Below, piece by piece: positions 19,901-31,717 of a DNA stretch of 64,000 nucleotides (positions are counted from its first letter, which is position 1; the number at the start of each line of letters is the position of its first letter). The DNA is from Alligator mississippiensis. Its lineage: Eukaryota; Chordata; Crocodylia; Alligatoridae. A program made the translations under genes and the position numbers. The stretch spans positions 263,014,954 through 263,078,953 of the forward strand of contig NC_081825.1 in assembly GCF_030867095.1 (NCBI RefSeq). The letters run 5' to 3'. The notes below the pieces were generated by a model. That model was not told where the DNA came from. It searched no databases and saw only the letters and a program-made list of their open reading frames with translations.

Positions 19901-22900
19901 TTACAGAGCTCTAGGGCCCCTGAGAATTCCTGTGAGGGAATGTTGGGTTTTGTAGGCTACAGGGCAGGAGTAATCCCAGGGTCCTCTCTCCCCAGCTTGC
20001 TGCTGAGTTCCAGGTAGTGAATCCAATGCAGCAGGTCCCAGCCTTAAAAATTGATGGCATCACCCTGTCTCAGTCGGTGAGTGACCCAGCAGCTCTGCCT
20101 GTTAATCATTCACTCTGTCCTGCTGTCCTGCCTGGAAGTAGGACTTTGGTCCCAGGGTGCCTGGTCTCAGAGTTATTGACCACTTGGCATCTGAGATGAA
20201 GAAGATGATTCAGACTGGGAGGGGACTAGAATGGAGCTCCTGCAGGCAGACTGCTGGGGTAAGTTGTTTGCCCCATCCCTGCTTCCAAGAAATCCTCCTT
20301 AGCACCTGCTGTTAGTAATCCTAGTTCAGCAGCTGCTTTAAAATCCCACCTCAAACCAAGCAGTTTGCCTGGCAGACCCTCTCAAAAGGAACTGACATCA
20401 CGTGGTATGAGCCAGGTCAGTCAAGTTTCCCTGAGGATGTTTCTATACATTAGGAGTCCTCCATCTTTGCCATGGGGCAATTAGAATAGACCTAACCACT
20501 GCTGGACCAAGCGTACTGGAAGTCTTTGCCCATGACTCCCCCACAGTTTTTGCCTTATATTGGGGCTGGCCTTTCTCATCATCCCACTAGTATCCTACCC
20601 CATCTCCTTGCTCCTTGCAGCTGGCCATCATTGAGTACCTGGAAGAGACCCGACCTAACCCCAGACTCCTGCCTCAAGACCAGAAGAAGAGAGCCCAAGT
20701 CCGAATGATCTCAGATCACATTGTTTCTGGCATTCAACCCCTACAGGTACTGTCCTGTCACAAGCAGGCCCGTGAGATGCAGACTGATGCAAACCCAGCC
20801 TGGGGTCTCTAAGCAATTACAACAGCATCATGCAATTTAAACTGCTGGTGGGCAACAGAGGATACTTTTCACAGAGGCAGTGATATCAGATCTGGAGGCA
20901 TAACAATGCAGCTGAGCACCCAGGAGAACAGGATGCGTGGGTGCACTAGTAGCTTCTGGTTGCCACCAGCATACTTCTGTAGCTGCAGTGGAAGCTCTTA
21001 TTTTTCTACCCCCTAAGTTGCTGGCCAGGGACGCTGTCCTGTTTACCTTACTAACCAGACCAAATCCAGGCTCAGCATGGATAGAGCTATCTGCCTAGTT
21101 CCTCAATGGAAAAAAAACATGATACTGTTGCAAAGGCTGATCTTCCCTGAGCAATCTGTGGGATGCCAGGGCTTCTCTTCAAGAACAGCTGAATTTAGCT
21201 ACAGGGTGCCAGACTTTAGCTGCAGGATTTAACATCTTGTGGGAATGAGTGAGTCCCGGTGGAGTAGTGTTCTGGAGTGGGCTGTTTTGGGAAACTCTGA
21301 GAAGGTAGCTGGAATTTCTGATTCTGTCAGCAAGAGCAGAAAACAAGAGTGGTCTAATAGGAGGATCTTGTGTCCATCCCTAGTGCCCAGTCCTCTTCTG
21401 TTCCCAACTCTGACCCTGTCTGGGGGAGGTTTTGGGCAGGTTGCAGCCTGCTGGGCCAGTCTAACTTGGCAACTTTCTTTGGCCTTCTCAGAACCTGGCC
21501 GTCCTGCAACGAGTGGGAGAGAAGAAGCTGGAATGGGCTCAGCACTACATTACAAATGGCTTTCAAGGTATGTCCCATAGCTGACATAATCAGCATAGTT
21601 GTAGCTGTGTGGGGGGTTTAAAGTGGCAAGTCCAGGGAATTGTTAGGTAAATAGTTTCCTGCATTCACTGGGACTGGACTTGATGGCCCAGGAGGCCCCT
21701 TCCAATCCTCTCTCTCAAATGGCTGCTGGGGCTCAAGTACCATCTCACTCCTGCCCTTGTGATTTTCACCTCCCTGCAGGTACCCTCCTGGGCAGCCCCA
21801 CTCAAGGCCTGGGGTGGCTCATTCCTTCATTCCTCTCAATCAAAAAGGCTGCTGTGTTTTCCCTCCTCCCCTCAGACAGCCCCTGAAAGTGGAGTCCCCA
21901 GATTCCTGACCCCAGCACGATCTCTTTCCACAGCTCTGGAGCAGATCCTGAAGAACACAGCTGGGCGCTACTGTGTCGGGGATGAGGTAAGATGTTTAGG
22001 CAGAGTGCTGCTCGCAGAGAAAACAGAAATCCAGCACCTTTTACATAGCAGTGGAGATCAGGGATTTTGGGAATGGCCTGTGTTCAGAAGTTGAAGCAGA
22101 AGTTAAGCTTCATGTATCTTACTTAAGTCATTAGTTGGCATCCTTCAGACTCTGGTGCCCCTGGCTGTTTCTTATTTAGGAAATAGCTCTTTGACTTGAT
22201 CTCCCACACAAGAAACTAGATTTCTTTTTCCCCAGTGTAGTAGGGTTGGCAAAAAGCCATACAACAGAAGGAAGGTTCACTTGTCCCTCTCTGTAAGCTG
22301 GTTGCCAGATACCACAACACATGATCTGCCTGGACAAGATTGTGAAAATTGGCCAGGTTAGAGGAAGCTGGAGAATGGGATACACAACACTTGACCTCCA
22401 GGGCAGTGAGTCCAATTGAGTTAACTGTTTTATGGTCCCAGGAGTCAAATGTGGGATAGGAGGGGTATCAGTCCTATTCCTGAGGAGCAGGCATCTCCAG
22501 AAGAGACTCAGTAGAATATAAAGACTAGATACCCTTTGAGGTGGCTTTCCTAGTCAGAAGGAGCACTCTGGCAGTAATGGTGCCCCTGCACTACTCACAC
22601 TATCAGTACATGGCTCAGTTTCCAGCCCTGCCAAACTAGCATCAAATTCTCATAGACGCCTATAAGAAAATGGAGATTACCCTAACATAGCACAAATTAT
22701 ATGCCTATTTTTGCCAGGTAGAAGAGAAAACACAGTCCCTAGGCTAAAAAGTCCACTCCTACTTCTCCCCAACACCACCTAGAAGGAAGTCTGTCTTACA
22801 GTTAAAGCACTGATTTGGCCCTCAAGAAATCTTCGTTCAGTTGCCTGCCACAGGCTTATTATGTGACCTTGGTCAAGTAATTTCATCTCTCTCTTTTTCT

Positions 22901-25550
22901 CTCTCTCTCACTTCCCCCCTCCCTTTACCCCATTCTCTTAAACAGCTGTGTAACAGGATGGCTTGTCATGGAATAAGCCAGCCCAAATCTATTAGCAGAA
23001 CAAGTTGGGTGGTGATCAGATGTTCCCTTTACAGGGCTATGAGAAGCTGCGCAAGTGTAGGGAGAGGGACAGGGATGAAAGGCTTGCACAGGAGAACCTA
23101 AGAGGACAGATGCCTCTAGGGACAAAAGCCCAAAGGAACTGAAATGTTTTGTGCCATGACATTTTGCTTAAATTTTATATTGAGAAACAAAACTGTGTCC
23201 TGAAAGAAAGGTGTGTGTGGCAGTTCATCCTTTGTGCTCTGGGGAGCTGCCACACAGAGACAGGTAGCTGCTTATACTGTCCTGTTGTTATCCTCCCACT
23301 TGTTGGCTTGCCTGTTCAGGTTCTTGGCTCTCTGGGGCAGGGACTGTCTCTCACTGAGTTTGTACAGCGCCTAGCAGGGTAGCTGGGGCCTCCTGCTGCT
23401 ATTGTAATGTAAATGAATGAGGCTTTCTTATCTAGCTTTACAGGCTCATAGCTACCTCCCCTTCCCCATTGGATGGCTCCCTCCCTCCTACCTCCCTCTG
23501 GAGACAGACTTGAGCTTGTTTGCTCAGTGGCAGGGTTGCCATAGAAGCCCTGTGTCCTCCAGGCTGTCACTAGCAATTGGTTCCCAGGGCATGTAAACAC
23601 AGCTGTCTTAGGGCTCCTGGTAAGCAGCTGTTAGTGATTCCCAGGGGTCACTGTCCCTGCAGCCTTTTTACATTGCCCCCCTGCCTAGCTTTCAGAAAGG
23701 GAGTTGTGCTTTGCAGCTCCAGAGCTGCCAACAGGGCTTTTGAAAAGCACGCCCTGCTGAGGCTAGAAAACCAGTAACTGCCCCCCACCACCACCCACGA
23801 TAAAGCAGAAAGGAGCTTTGTATAGCAACAGTGCTACTGCCACTGCTCAGTCAGGCTTGAGCACGTGCTATCATTTGGCAAACTCGTTTAGAGGAACTGG
23901 TCTTCAGACTGCTCCTGCTGTGGGGCTACAGACACTCAAAAGCATCTCCTGCTCAACCAGATCTCCAGTCATTGTAGTAACTTTGAAAAAATAAATATCT
24001 GGGCAAGACAAAGGGGCTGGATGGTAGGGCTACAATCTCCCCAAACTGGTATAGCAGAGGGGCATTCACTCAATTGCTTCTCTGTCCTGTAATGACACCT
24101 CTCCATTGTCATTTGCATGTTCAGGCCTCATGGCCTCTCTGGTAAATAGGAAGCCATGCTAGCATCTGACATTACCTATGAAAGCTTATGCCTCTCTGAA
24201 CAAGTTAGTCACTAAGGTTCCACTCTGCCCTACCATGTCCTACTCTTCTGAGACTACCAGCATTAATGTCAGATTATATCATGGGAACTGACATCTCTCT
24301 GAGAACTGGAGAAGAGCCTATAAGCCCTACACCAGCATCAGTTGAGTGACCTGCTCAAACAGTGTGAAGTTTTTAATCCTATTGCCAGGCCCCTCTTCCT
24401 TTTAATTTTATCTGTTATACAAGTTGAATGTCAAGGGAAAAAAGGAACACTAAACAATACCGTGTTGAACAGCAGTTCTTATTTGCTGTCAGCCGAGTTC
24501 CACGGTTGCCACAAAGGGTTTAGCTGTACTTTGGAGCTGAAGCAAATGCCCGCTTCAGCCCCAGTGGGAGCTCAGTTAGGAAGGCAACCCCTGTTCTGTG
24601 CAGGACCAATTCCAGAGTATCCAAGTAGAAAACAGGTAGCATGTATGCATGCTGGGGGGAAAATGTATGGCAGGAACTGGCTTCTGGGATGGATGACTGC
24701 CCACAGACAGTGAAGTAACGGGCAGTAGGGTGATTTCTAAATTGCCTTGACCAGTTCTCTCTGCTCCATTGCAGGTCTCCATGGCTGACTTGTGCTTGGT
24801 CCCTCAGGTGTACAATGCTGAAAGGTAAATGAGGGATGAGCTTTAGGGGCCAGTTAACACCATGGACTCCACTTCCCACTCCAGATGCTTAGTTGATAGT
24901 CAAGCCTGATCTTTCTTCTGTTGATGCTCAGGTATACTAGAATAACATGTTCTCCCCACCTCCCATCTTTACCGTGTGATTCTTCTTAGCAGGAGAGGAG
25001 CTGGGGTTTCTTCCACAAAGCCTCTAGAGCTAGACTGGTAGCTGTCTGCACATTTTATCTCCTACCTACCATGCGGCAGGAAAGGGGGAACTTGAGCTCT
25101 TTGAAAGAACAAAAGCTGTTAGTGAAGAGACCTCCTTTAGCCAGTGCATCCCCAGAGACTGTAAGATACCCAGGAAACATCCATACTAAGAAAAGTGTGT
25201 TCTTACCACATACTAGTTAACACTAAGTACAAGGAAGAGAGAGAAAAACCTTATGGTTAAGCCAAGTTAATACATGGGAAGAACACACTTTTTCCTCTAT
25301 TTGAGTTGGTTGCAGCTCTGAGGGTTCATTGAATAGGTATGCTGTTGTGCTCACACTTACCACTTGCTGCTGTCCAGTCTATCTAGGTGGATGTGTCCAA
25401 CTCGCTCTCTCTTCCCTTTGCAGATATAAAGTGGACCTTGCTCCATACCCCACGATAACCAGAATCAACAAAACTCTTCTGGAGTTAGAGGCTTTCCAAG
25501 TGAGCCACCCTACCAAACAGCCTGATACCCCTGCAGAGCTGCGAGCCTAA
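16923..25550 (+). CDS. GSTZ1: GSTZ1, glutathione S-transferase zeta 1 / maleylacetoacetate isomerase (complete, nine coding exons)
   Basis: Isomerises maleylacetoacetate to fumarylacetoacetate in tyrosine and phenylalanine breakdown, using glutathione, and also converts dichloroacetate (family knowledge). Exons: 16923-16946, 17448-17499, 18207-18274, 19996-20076, 20621-20746, 21492-21567, 21934-21986, 24775-24824 and 25424-25550. All borders are AG/GT, phases agree, and the total is 657 bases, or 218 residues plus stop (human about 216). The N-terminal thioredoxin fold carries the zeta active-site motif SSCSWRVR in exon 2. The glutathione-site region [15 protein letters not shown] is in exon 4. 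The helical C-terminal domain includes [17 protein letters not shown] and [17 protein letters not shown], and the protein ends TPAELRA. The start MASSPSGK was chosen because its donor GTGAGA and phase 0 lead straight into PVLYSYF. No damage is seen. Confidence 0.95.
19042..19480. mobile_element. hAT-like MITE
   Basis: Starts CAGTGGTGCCCAACC and ends TGAGCACCCCTG; flanks TATTAGGG and CACTAGAG share five of eight. The interior has GCTGGATC/CCATGGGCC words found in the other hAT MITEs here. In GSTZ1 intron 3. Confidence 0.6.
22795..22905 (+). mobile_element. MIR-type SINE
   Basis: AAAGCACTGATTTGGCC, then TTATGTGACCTTGGTCAAGT and AATTTCATCTCTCTC follow the MIR core. A possible 3' end of such a SINE, TTGTACAGCGCCTAGCAGGG, is at 23355-23375. 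GSTZ1 intron 7. Confidence 0.55.
24173..24235 (-). mobile_element. SINE fragment
   Basis: TGAAAGCTTATGCCTCTCTG followed by GTTAGTCACTAAGGTTCCA is the reverse of the SINE at 45035. GSTZ1 intron 7. Confidence 0.4.
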
Positions 25551-25827
25551 GATTTTCAAATATGTAGGCTCCACTATGCTCTAAAAATCAAGTGGGCAGC
25601 AAATATATGGAAAACACCTGGCATAGAGGAGGACAGCTACACTCCTGTGCTAGCAGGAAGCCATGGTACTGTTGCATTCCTACCATCAGCCAAGGAGAAA
25701 GTGAGGGAGCACTCCTGCCCAGTCATTCTGAAAGCAATGTGGGTAATCCACTGAAGACATCACTACCTTAGGGAGACATCACACCTACCTGTGATTGTAT
25801 CTAACTACCTTAAGTGTCACTACAAAG

Positions 25828-25833
25828 AATAAA
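25828..25833 (+). terminator. GSTZ1 polyadenylation signal
   Basis: AATAAA lies 278 bases after the GSTZ1 stop codon. It is the first canonical signal I found on that strand after the stop. Confidence 0.6.
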
Positions 25834-26442
25834 AAAATACAATGGTCATAAAGCATCTCACATGTGTGACTTTGGACACAGAATTGGATTCAGCTGAAGA
25901 TACCCAAGTCATTTTATATTGGAAGGTGAGGGTAACATCACTTAGCAACAACTACTGCATCAGGCCCACTCTAGTTGCATGCTATGGAAGGCTTCTTTAG
26001 TTGAGTTCCACCAGCCATGGGAAAAGTGTTAAAGAGCCACTCAGTGCCTGGAGAGTAAGACTAGGCTATTAACACACTGGGCCTTGTTGTCCTTGTACTT
26101 ACAATTAAAGCATAACTCCATTGACATCACTGGTGCATCTGCTAGTTTACATTGCTGTAAGTGTGTCTGGCCCACACCCAAGTAGAGAGCTGGACCCCAG
26201 CCTGGGATGGGTCCTGCTCTTGTAAGAAACTACTGACAGCTACTTTGCCTTATAGTTCCTACACAAGGGTGATGAGTGGTCCAAGGCTGCTAGGTAATCT
26301 GTGTCAGTCCTTCAAGCCTGTTGTTGGGACAGCTAATCTGTGCATTTTCCCTTCATCCCTACTGTCACTGATGTCTTGGCATCTCCCATTAGTTGAAGAG
26401 AACAATGTTCTCTTCCCAGTCCCTGGACAGCTTACTCCAAAC

Positions 26443-26499
26443 ACAACATGGCACTAGACAGATTTTCAGCTATTTTGCCAATTTTAGAAAGCTAATCAC
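26443..26499 (+). repeat. 57-bp direct repeat, left copy
   Basis: Starts ACAACATGGCACTAGACAG and ends CTAATCAC. It matches 27497-27553 with three differences in 57 bases and bounds the LTR-like segment. Confidence 0.85.
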
Positions 26500-26512
26500 C
26501 AGTAGGTGGCGC
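26499..26512 (+). promoter_or_regulatory. CTCF core motif
   Basis: CCAGTAGGTGGCGC matches the CTCF core consensus CCASYAGRKGGCRS at all 14 positions. It overlaps the end of the left 57-bp repeat and precedes the LTR-like element, between GSTZ1 and the kelch gene. Confidence 0.55.
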
Positions 26513-26520
26513 TCCTGCAT

Positions 26521-27456
26521 TGAGCAACCCACCTCACCGTGCCCAACCACCTTCCAGGCTCCAAGTACCTCCCTCGGGGTGCCTCACGTCTGGCCGACCC
26601 CCTTCCTGGAGCACACCCACTAGCCTGGGGGTTCCACTGCCACCACTGAGGGCTGGGCTTTATTCTGGCTCTGTGCACCCTGGGAAACAGGCCTAGTAGC
26701 CCTTGAGGGTACTTGATTCACTTCAAGAACTTGGGATGCTTCCCTCAGTCAGAAGTACAAGTAGTGGTCTCCCTTAGTCAGCCAAACCAAGGGGACCCCA
26801 AGGCATAATCTAGACCCACTCCCAAAAAGTCTCCCACACTAGATACAAAGGAGAACTTTATTGGTTACAAGGGGTAGGGTTGGAATAGGGTACAGGGTAG
26901 AGCAATATCAGAGAAATCCCATAGAGCAAACTCCCATGGCTGGGTAGCCTTTGATCATGCATCTGAGTTACTGCAAACTATATATCTAGTTGGATCTCAG
27001 GTAGCTTACTCACAAGTATCATCCAGAGGCAGGTGGAGATTCCCTCTGGAGGCAGACAGTTCCTTGATCATGAGTTTTGAGAGAGAGAGAGCAAGTTTCA
27101 GATGGTCCAGCTCTTCTCTCTCTCTCTCTGAGTCTTCCTCATGGCTGCTGCCCCCTCCTCCTGGGCAGTCCTTAACTTATATATAGCCCTTGTGACCTCA
27201 TTTACCTGGTCCAATGGAGGCCAGCACCTGCTGGCTGTCAGCCAACCAATTTGAAATGCATTACTAGTTGCTGGGCAGACTGGCAGTTCCTAGCTCCCCA
27301 GAGAGCAAGCCCCTCACCCAGGTATATGATGCCAGTCACGTAGGCAGAGGGAGCAGGTTTCCCCCTTCCCTCAGGAATGTATCCAACTCAGGTTACCTAA
27401 AGAGATAGGGTAAGGTGTGTATCCTCTGCTGGGCCCATCCTAACCAAATTATCACA
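26521..27456 (-). mobile_element. LTR-like element, probably a solo LTR
   Basis: On the minus strand it starts TGTGATAATTTGG and ends TTGCTCA, with a TATATATAAG box near 27180 and AATAAA signals further on, an LTR-like order. I see no clear target duplication right at these ends, so the borders are approximate. It sits within a pair of 57-bp direct repeats. Family not determined; it looks old. Confidence 0.45.
27078..27130. repeat. GA and CT microsatellites facing each other
   Basis: A GA run at 27078-27091 and a CT run at 27111-27130, able to pair. Inside the LTR-like element. Confidence 0.8.
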
Positions 27457-27496
27457 GAGCAGAGTTTATGGGAAGAAACAGAGGTGGCCTTCTGCC

Positions 27497-27553
27497 ACAA
27501 CATGGCACTAGACAGATTTTCAGCTACTTTGCCAGTTTTAGAAAGTTAATCAC
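27497..27553 (+). repeat. 57-bp direct repeat, right copy
   Basis: Second copy of the repeat at 26443-26499, 54 of 57 bases identical. The sequence outside the pair differs on each side. Confidence 0.85.
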
Positions 27554-28156
27554 TCATTTGCTCCAAAAATTTCCCAAGAGGAAATTCTCATCCATCCAGC
27601 AGTCTTTCCAAACCAGAGGAACCTCTTTGGAGGGCTTTCCAAGTTGTGGCAATCAGAAACCCAGCCAGCTTTGGTGGACATTTCATATTGCCACCCTACA
27701 GTGCTGTCTTTCCAGTTTTCACCCTTGAGCCAATAACTCTTCTCTCACTAAGCATGACTAAATCCATGCATTCACCTTCATTTCTAGGATGGCAGGAAGA
27801 GCCACTCACACATTAGCCAAAAAGAAGTGGGATTTGGGACAAGGAAACAAAGTGAGATAGTGTAGAAGGAGAAAGCAAAAGACATATTGCCCAAGTCTCT
27901 GAGGAAAACTTCCACTGTGAGGAGGACACTGCAGATTCAACTGAGACTTTGTAGGGTAATTAGATATCAAAGCACAGGCTTTAAAGCAAGGCTAAGTCAG
28001 GAGATTGCTACCTCACTTGATGCTGTGTGTCCACAGACCTCAAAACAGGCAAGAAGCTTCTGCAACTCTCACAGATTTCCTATCCAAGGTCCCTTTTGTT
28101 GAGGTAGATTTCAGCAACATATGGATGCTGACTCCTCATTTCATAGCTTTGATTCA

Positions 28157-28162
28157 TTTATT
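28157..28162 (-). terminator. Polyadenylation signal of the kelch gene
   Basis: AATAAA on the minus strand, about 30 bases after the TAG that ends the last kelch exon. This fixes the 3' end of the gene and supports the strand and order of the exons. Confidence 0.45.
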
Positions 28163-28789
28163 GCCATCCACAATCTAGCCATCACTGCCTCTATTTGCCC
28201 AGGCACAGAATCCCTGCCATTCTAGGCTGGGCCTCAGAAAGTGCTGCCTCTTCTCCTAGGTCCAACTGGATCCTGCTGGTGCTGTTATAGAAAGTCCCAG
28301 CACAGTCTAAGCCAAGGAAGACAAGCAGTGTGCATAGGCTGTGGGTTGCCCTTTCTTTCTTTATCAACATCAGGCAGATGAGTGGAGATCAGGTTGAGCA
28401 GCATCTGTTCAAATTGGGATACAAAGCAGAGGTCATGGTGGGTTACTGTGTTTCATGTGAAAGTGTCTGCAACAGAAAGGATCCCACCAGTACAATCCCC
28501 TCTATGCCAGGGATAGCACAAAAGATTGAACACAAGGCTGCTAGACATGCCAGAGAGACCAATGTTACCACAGCCAACAGCAGCTCTGAGGAGGGGCTGG
28601 AGAGTTACTCACCAAGGCAGAAAGTGTAAGGCCCCTTTAACATTGCAGCCTCCACTGATCAGGACCCTATGATCAGACACAGCTGTTGCACCATGGAAAC
28701 TAGAATCGGAAACTAGAGCAAAATCCATTGGGGAACAAACTGTCCCTTCAACTCCTAGGGGTGCAGACTTACCTACAAGCAGCATGGGA

Positions 28790-28975
28790 GAGTGGTTTGG
28801 ACAATAGATAGCAGTCAGGACTTGTGAGTTCTAGTCTCAGTTTTGCCACTGCCTTTCTGGGTCACCCTAAACAAGTCATTTCCTTTTCTGTGCCCTGGCT
28901 GCTGTTGATGTTGTGAGGTATAAGCAGTGCCTGTAAAGCACCAGAATATCTCAGATACAAGGTGCTAATGAGGTG
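28790..28975 (+). mobile_element. MIR-type SINE
   Basis: GGAGAGTGGTTTGGACAATA, AGTTTTGCCACTGCCTTTCT and ACAAGTCATTTCCTTTTCTG are in MIR order. Lies between two kelch exons. Confidence 0.6.
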
Positions 28976-30130
28976 GCCAAGGCTTCCCTTCAGGACCTGC
29001 ACATTCAGAGTACAGGGTGTCTTCCTTTCTCCAGCTCTTTTCCAATGCAGCTGCCAGGGATGGGAAGTTGTGCTGGATGGCAGCCCTACTGGTATGGAGG
29101 AAGCAATTTTTCCAGCTCGACACCACTCCCAGCCATAAAGAGAGTTGGCACTTGGTCCTACAGCAAGATCTTACCAGTGTGCAGAAGACTATCCTGGGAG
29201 AAATGGAACAGTTGTATACTCCATGTAACCTGATGCACAGGGGAAAAGGAGTAAAGACTGCAAACGAGGAGCAAGCCTAGCAGCACTTCCTAGCCCTACT
29301 GCAAGACAAAGAGCTCTGTGCTGAATATGAGGAACACAGGTTTTGTCCATCACATCAGGGCAGCAATTTGTCTACCCTGTTAGCCAGACTTCTGCCATGG
29401 CAAATGCCTTCCATTTCTTATATCCTCCACTGGGCCAGACCATTCCTTCTCCACCCATCAGGGCCTTCCTCACACCAGTAGCATCCCGTTCCTACTTCCC
29501 AGTCAGGGCCTCTTACAACCAGACCTCCTCTTCCCATGTCCTGAGCATGAGGGCTCTCAGCCCCATTGTCCCAGCCATCAGAATGCACCTTCCTAAGGTA
29601 GGGTGCCCTTTATTGCCTACCCTGCCCTAACGCTCTGGTAAAGCCTGACAGGAAAGGTAGTGTCCCATTCCCAACTACATCCAGGATGCACATGTCATTC
29701 AGGTACCCAGATGTCCTTTGCCCCCCCCCAGAAATATGAGATTGTTTCTCAGCAGAGTGGCTGAGTGGCTGGGAAGAGAGGTGGTGAGTAAGCCAGGCAA
29801 CCTCAAGAACCTCCTGGTATCCAAACCAATTTCCATTCCCAAAGGTCATGTTTTGGGGGAGCCATTAACCTTCAGCTTTTTGGGCCAAGACAATACACAT
29901 GCCCACAACCATGACACACCTGCTGGAGAGCACTCCATCTCTCCCATGGAAATATAGCTGGGAACACTCTCACTGGAGATATTTAAAACTAGGGCTGAAC
30001 TCAGCCCTGGGGACCAGACCATGAAGAACAATCAAGCAGTCACTTGCTCTGAGATGTAGGGACTGAGGAGACAGAAACAAGGGATGCCTCCTAGACTATG
30101 ACTTTGAGGGCTGAATCAAAAGCTTCTCAC

Positions 30131-30314
30131 CCAAGTCTAGGAAGGGGCTTTTCCTCCACAATGGGCTGGTACCAAATCTCATACTCCGAGTTGAAGATAT
30201 AGAGCGTGTTGCTGCAGGCCACAGACTCCAGTGCTGTGGTCTTGGGGAAAGCCCCTCCAAAGATGAAGAGATGGTTGCACTGTGGTAGCACAGTACCCTC
30301 ATCTTCTCCTTGAC
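30131..30314 (-). pseudogene. Kelch exon with an internal frame change
   Basis: It starts in phase 0 after TTTAG with VKEKMRVLCYHSAT, a usual kelch blade start. The next part of the blade, NHLFIFGGAFPKTT and YIFNSEYEIWYQPIVEEKP, is in a different frame, so some bases between HSAT and NHLF appear to be lost. It ends with a two-base overhang before GTGAGA, which fits the next acceptor at 29768 (GHSATLLRNNLIF). Confidence 0.6.
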
Positions 30315-31324
30315 CTAAAGAAGGAGTTCGACAATCAGGTTTCATGTCTCAAACATGGGCCAGGTTCATCCTGGCCCAGTCATCCAAATGAGGCATGGCG
30401 AGTGCCTGGTGTCACTCCACCAGTCCCTGGGCCACAACTCTGTGCCTTAAGTAGGCAACATCTGCTCTGCTGCTTCCTACTCTTGCTGACCTGAATGCAC
30501 TCCTCCCCCCACCCAAGCTATCTATTATCTTAAGAGTATGATGGGAAGGAGCATCACCACCCACAGTGTCATACTGGAAAAAAAATTTTGTGCACATAGC
30601 TGCTAAACCCACACCCTAACTTCCCTCATGCCTTAATTCTGCACACTCAGGGAAGGGAGCAACTTGGCCACTACCTGCCCTGGTGTTCCCTTTCTCCCTG
30701 GCTCTGCAGGAGCTAAGGAGGGAAGGGGAATGCACACAAAGATGAAGTGCAGCTCTCTAATGAGAAGCAAGTCCATTCCCCCTGCATTGGGTAAGGAGTA
30801 CCACAGCCTGAGCACCCCAAGCCAGTTCACCACCTGCATGTTTAAGGCCAGTTTTCAGCAGCCCCTCAAGAATGGAGGTCACTTCCCCCACAGGCAGTGA
30901 GATATTCTCCACCCATGAAGCCTGGCTCAGATGCAATCAGTCCAGTTCACTGGAAACTTGATATTACGTTTTTTGTGAAATACTGTTTTTTAGCCTGTTT
31001 TTCTGATGGAGACACAGGATTTCCATGGCTTACCCCAAGAGATGAAACAAGTCAGTGACTCAGGGGTGTGGATTGGAAGCAAGGATATGCCATTGCCCCT
31101 TTGTCCTTCTGAGGGGTCCCAACAAATTACCCCTCCCACAGCTGGACAAACAGTGGACAATTCACAGTGCCTGTGACACTGAGCCAGGGGCAATGTAAAC
31201 ATAAGGACGGGAACAAGTGTGAGGGCATGTCCCAGGGCCCAGAGACATTGCTCTTGCATTCCTAGCAGCTTCTCCCCACCATCCCCACACTTTTTTCCTC
31301 TCCTGGGAAAGCTCCATTACTCAC

Positions 31325-31511
31325 AGCCATAGGAAGCCACTTCCAGGTGGCTGTGTCCAGGATGCAGATGCTGCTATGGTGTGTGCCCTCCTTCACACCC
31401 CCAGAGACATAGACACATTTGGTGTCCAAGTCATACGTGGCAATGTGGCCCATAAGCAGAGTGGCACAGAACTCAGAAGGGGCAGAGCCACTGGGAACCA
31501 GAAATCATCAT
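31325..31511 (-). pseudogene. Kelch exon with an internal frame change
   Basis: The phase-correct start reads DDFWFPV, matching the Asp/Phe/Trp pattern expected after the previous blade. The clear kelch text YDLDTKCVYVSGGVKEG and DTATWKWLPMA is in another frame. The incoming frame reaches a stop at the GVKEG position. A one-base indel between FWFP and SGSAP explains this. The donor GTGAGT is intact. Confidence 0.6.
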
Positions 31512-31717
31512 CTGTAGGAGCAGCACCTGTAGACAGGATGGAGTTTTGAACCCTTCATTTTCTCAGACTCAAATGACCCACCCTCCCCTGGACAAGCCTC
31601 TCAGGACCCTGCTCCTTTCATTCCTCACCCTTAGTGCCTCATTGCTGAAAGGAAAGGTTTACAGCAGGATTTCTGTGCTTAAGTGTGGCCAGCTAACTAG
31701 CTAGGAGACAGAGCTGA

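Noticed and set aside
28330-29630. Several plus-strand open frames of 85-99 codons
   Set aside because: They lie opposite kelch exons or in a MIR. The minus strand carries the recognisable kelch text and the polyadenylation signal, so these are shadows.
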